This document shows, piece after piece, positions 62,990 through 64,000 of a stretch of DNA of 64,000 nt (position 1 is the first letter of the stretch; each line of letters starts with the position of its first letter). Where the stretch lies: contig NZ_CP021768.1 of assembly GCF_002192255.1 (NCBI RefSeq), positions 3,924,001 to 3,988,000 of the forward strand, read 5' to 3'. Position numbers and translations under genes: made by a program. The notes beneath the pieces were generated by a model. That model was not told where the DNA came from and did not search any database. It saw only the letters and a list, made by a program, of their open reading frames with translations. The DNA is from Stenotrophomonas sp. WZN-1 (GTDB lineage Bacteria > Pseudomonadota > Gammaproteobacteria > Xanthomonadales > Xanthomonadaceae).

Positions 62990-63765
62990 CTGTTCTTTTT
63001 TGGCAGCGCGCGCACGTAGGACGACTTGCCGTCCTTCTTCAGCTCGAACAGCCCGATTGCTGCCAAAAGATCACTGAGCTTGCCGTAGCCGTAGTTGCGC
63101 GGATCGAATGAGGCCTGGTTGCCGATCTGGCTGCCGACCGGCCCCAGATGCGACCAGCCATCCTCGCCCTCGGCCGAGGACACCGCACGCCGCAGCATCT
63201 TCACCAGCCGCGTATCGCTGCGCATCTCCGCCCCGCTCTTGCGCGGGCGTGCATCATCATTGACGACCGGCTCGTTCGATGCCTGTTCGCTCGATGCCTG
63301 CTCGGCATCCGGCACGCTGGCATGGGTCTGGCCCAGCGCTTCCAGATAGGTGAACTTCGAGCACGCGTTGACGAACGGTTCGGGCGTCTTCTTTTCGCCG
63401 AAGCCATACACCTTCACACCATCGGTCAGCAGGCGCATCACCATCGGGGTGAAATCGGCATCGCTGGAGACGATGGCGAACCCATCAAGGTTGCGCGCGT
63501 ACAGCAGGTCCATGGCATCGATCACCATCGCCATGTCCGAAGCATTCTTGCCCTTGCTGTAGGCGAACTGCTGGATCGGGCGGATCGCATATTCGTGCAG
63601 CACCGCTTCCCAGCCCTTCAGCCGCGGGCTCTTCCAGTTGCCATAGGCGCGGCGCACGTTGGCCACGCCGTAGCGGGCGACTTCGGCCAGGACCTCGTCG
63701 ATCTTCGAGGCCGGCGCGTTGTCGGCGTCGATCAACAGGGCGATGCGCTTTTCCGGTTCGCTCAT
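62986..63765 (-). CDS. NYN-domain (PIN-like) nuclease with LOTUS domain
   Basis: A 259-residue protein. The N-terminal NYN domain (residues 7-130) has the acidic residues of a PIN-like ribonuclease (ALLIDADN, with D13; SSDADFTPMVMRLLTDG), typical of family members acting on RNA. A linker with EQASSEQAS repeats joins a C-terminal OST-HTH/LOTUS domain (GKLSDLLAAIGLFELKKDGK). MSEPEKR at 63765 follows GAGGAG; the frame is open upstream. The target RNA is unknown. Confidence 0.87.
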   Translation of the reverse strand: MSEPEKRIALLIDADNAPASKIDEVLAEVARYGVANVRRAYGNWKSPRLKGWEAVLHEYAIRPIQQFAYSKGKNASDMAMVIDAMDLLYARNLDGFAIVSSDADFTPMVMRLLTDGVKVYGFGEKKTPEPFVNACSKFTYLEALGQTHASVPDAEQASSEQASNEPVVNDDARPRKSGAEMRSDTRLVKMLRRAVSSAEGEDGWSHLGPVGSQIGNQASFDPRNYGYGKLSDLLAAIGLFELKKDGKSSYVRALPKKNR

Positions 63766-63888
63766 GGGCTCCTCAGGGGCCGTTGCCTGAACCCGAGTAT
63801 CGCCGATCCACGCGGGCGCTGACGTGACAGGCAGCCGCCGTGCGAAGATGCCAGGCGCTTCCCCCAATGCCCCCACTGGAGTGAGTCG

Positions 63889-64000
63889 ATGAGTCGCGAG
63901 CGCGTTCCCCACCTGGTCGTTGTCGGCGGCGGTTTTGCCGGCCTCTGGGCCACCCGTGCCCTGGCCCGCGAACGCATGCGCATCACCCTGGTCGACCGCC
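63889..64000 (+). CDS. ndh: Type II NADH:quinone oxidoreductase, start only
   Basis: The first 37 residues of an FAD-binding protein: HLVVVGGGFAGLWATRALAR gives the dinucleotide-binding GxGxxG-type loop, followed by RITLVDR. This matches NDH-2, a single-subunit respiratory enzyme. ATG 63889 has GGAG seven bases upstream. The rest lies beyond the window. Confidence 0.75.
   Translation, partial: MSRERVPHLVVVGGGFAGLWATRALARERMRITLVDR

Overview
The window reads as a chromosomal segment of a Stenotrophomonas maltophilia-complex bacterium, or a very close Xanthomonadaceae relative. Three things point there: roughly two-thirds GC with strong G/C at third codon positions; at least six GTAG...CTAC stem-loop repeats of the SMAG type described from S. 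maltophilia; and Xanthomonadaceae-like gene blocks (algZ-algR-hemC, def-fmt-rsmB, LysM-dprA-smg-...-topA). Almost all of it is core chromosome: housekeeping enzymes, envelope biogenesis and regulators. I see no rRNA, CRISPR array, intact insertion sequence, prophage or integrase.

Layout. 1-6.7 kb: the end of a DUF481 outer-membrane protein, hemC, a palindrome-rich spacer, the AlgR/AlgZ two-component pair with a carboxylesterase, and the glucan glucosyltransferase opgH. 7-20.5 kb: a catecholate-type TonB receptor, a DUF2628 protein, a Cache-domain chemoreceptor, a nucleotide-sugar-type epimerase, an S41 peptidase divergent from a MarR regulator with a near-palindromic operator, a KGG stress protein, the relics of a probable efflux pump and its regulator, a VOC protein, and an S8 serine-protease autotransporter. 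20.6-27.3 kb: small or accessory genes (PA2169-type bundle protein, a 36-residue membrane peptide, EamA exporter and AraC regulator, glutathione transferase, DsbB-like protein, H-NS-like protein, DoxX, exported unknowns). 27.3-28.7 kb: the only clearly decayed stretch, flanking a tRNA with a CAU anticodon, with coupled and frameshifted gene pairs.

28.7-38.7 kb: rpoD, dtd, a lipid-A-type acyltransferase, ribA, two coupled PH-domain membrane proteins, and LPS or surface-glycan genes (glycerophosphotransferase-like protein, GT2 glycosyltransferase, O-antigen ligase-like protein). 38.8-43.5 kb: a GT39/ArnT-like transferase, then rsmB-fmt-def (translation start and ribosome maturation). 43.5-54.3 kb: LysM protein, dprA, smg, two GYF-domain membrane proteins, topA, tsaC, two related DUF4124-like exported proteins, a short-chain dehydrogenase and a small lipoprotein. 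54.4-64 kb: sppA, a MATE pump, a DUF3106 protein under an unusual sigma-like membrane protein, an AT-rich spacer with two perfect inverted DnaA boxes, priA, a glutathione transferase, a NYN/LOTUS protein and the start of a type II NADH dehydrogenase.

Points most worth a second look: a degenerate ECF-sigma-like domain fused to a membrane anchor (58579-59583); a GYF domain joined to a pilin-like membrane segment (46495-47259) beside a GYF-RDD paralogue; SMAG repeats that supply the TAG stop codons of topA and of the NYN gene; paired DnaA boxes before priA; and the tRNA-flanking graveyard of coupled gene pairs broken by single-base changes. None of these is proven to be a new system from sequence alone.
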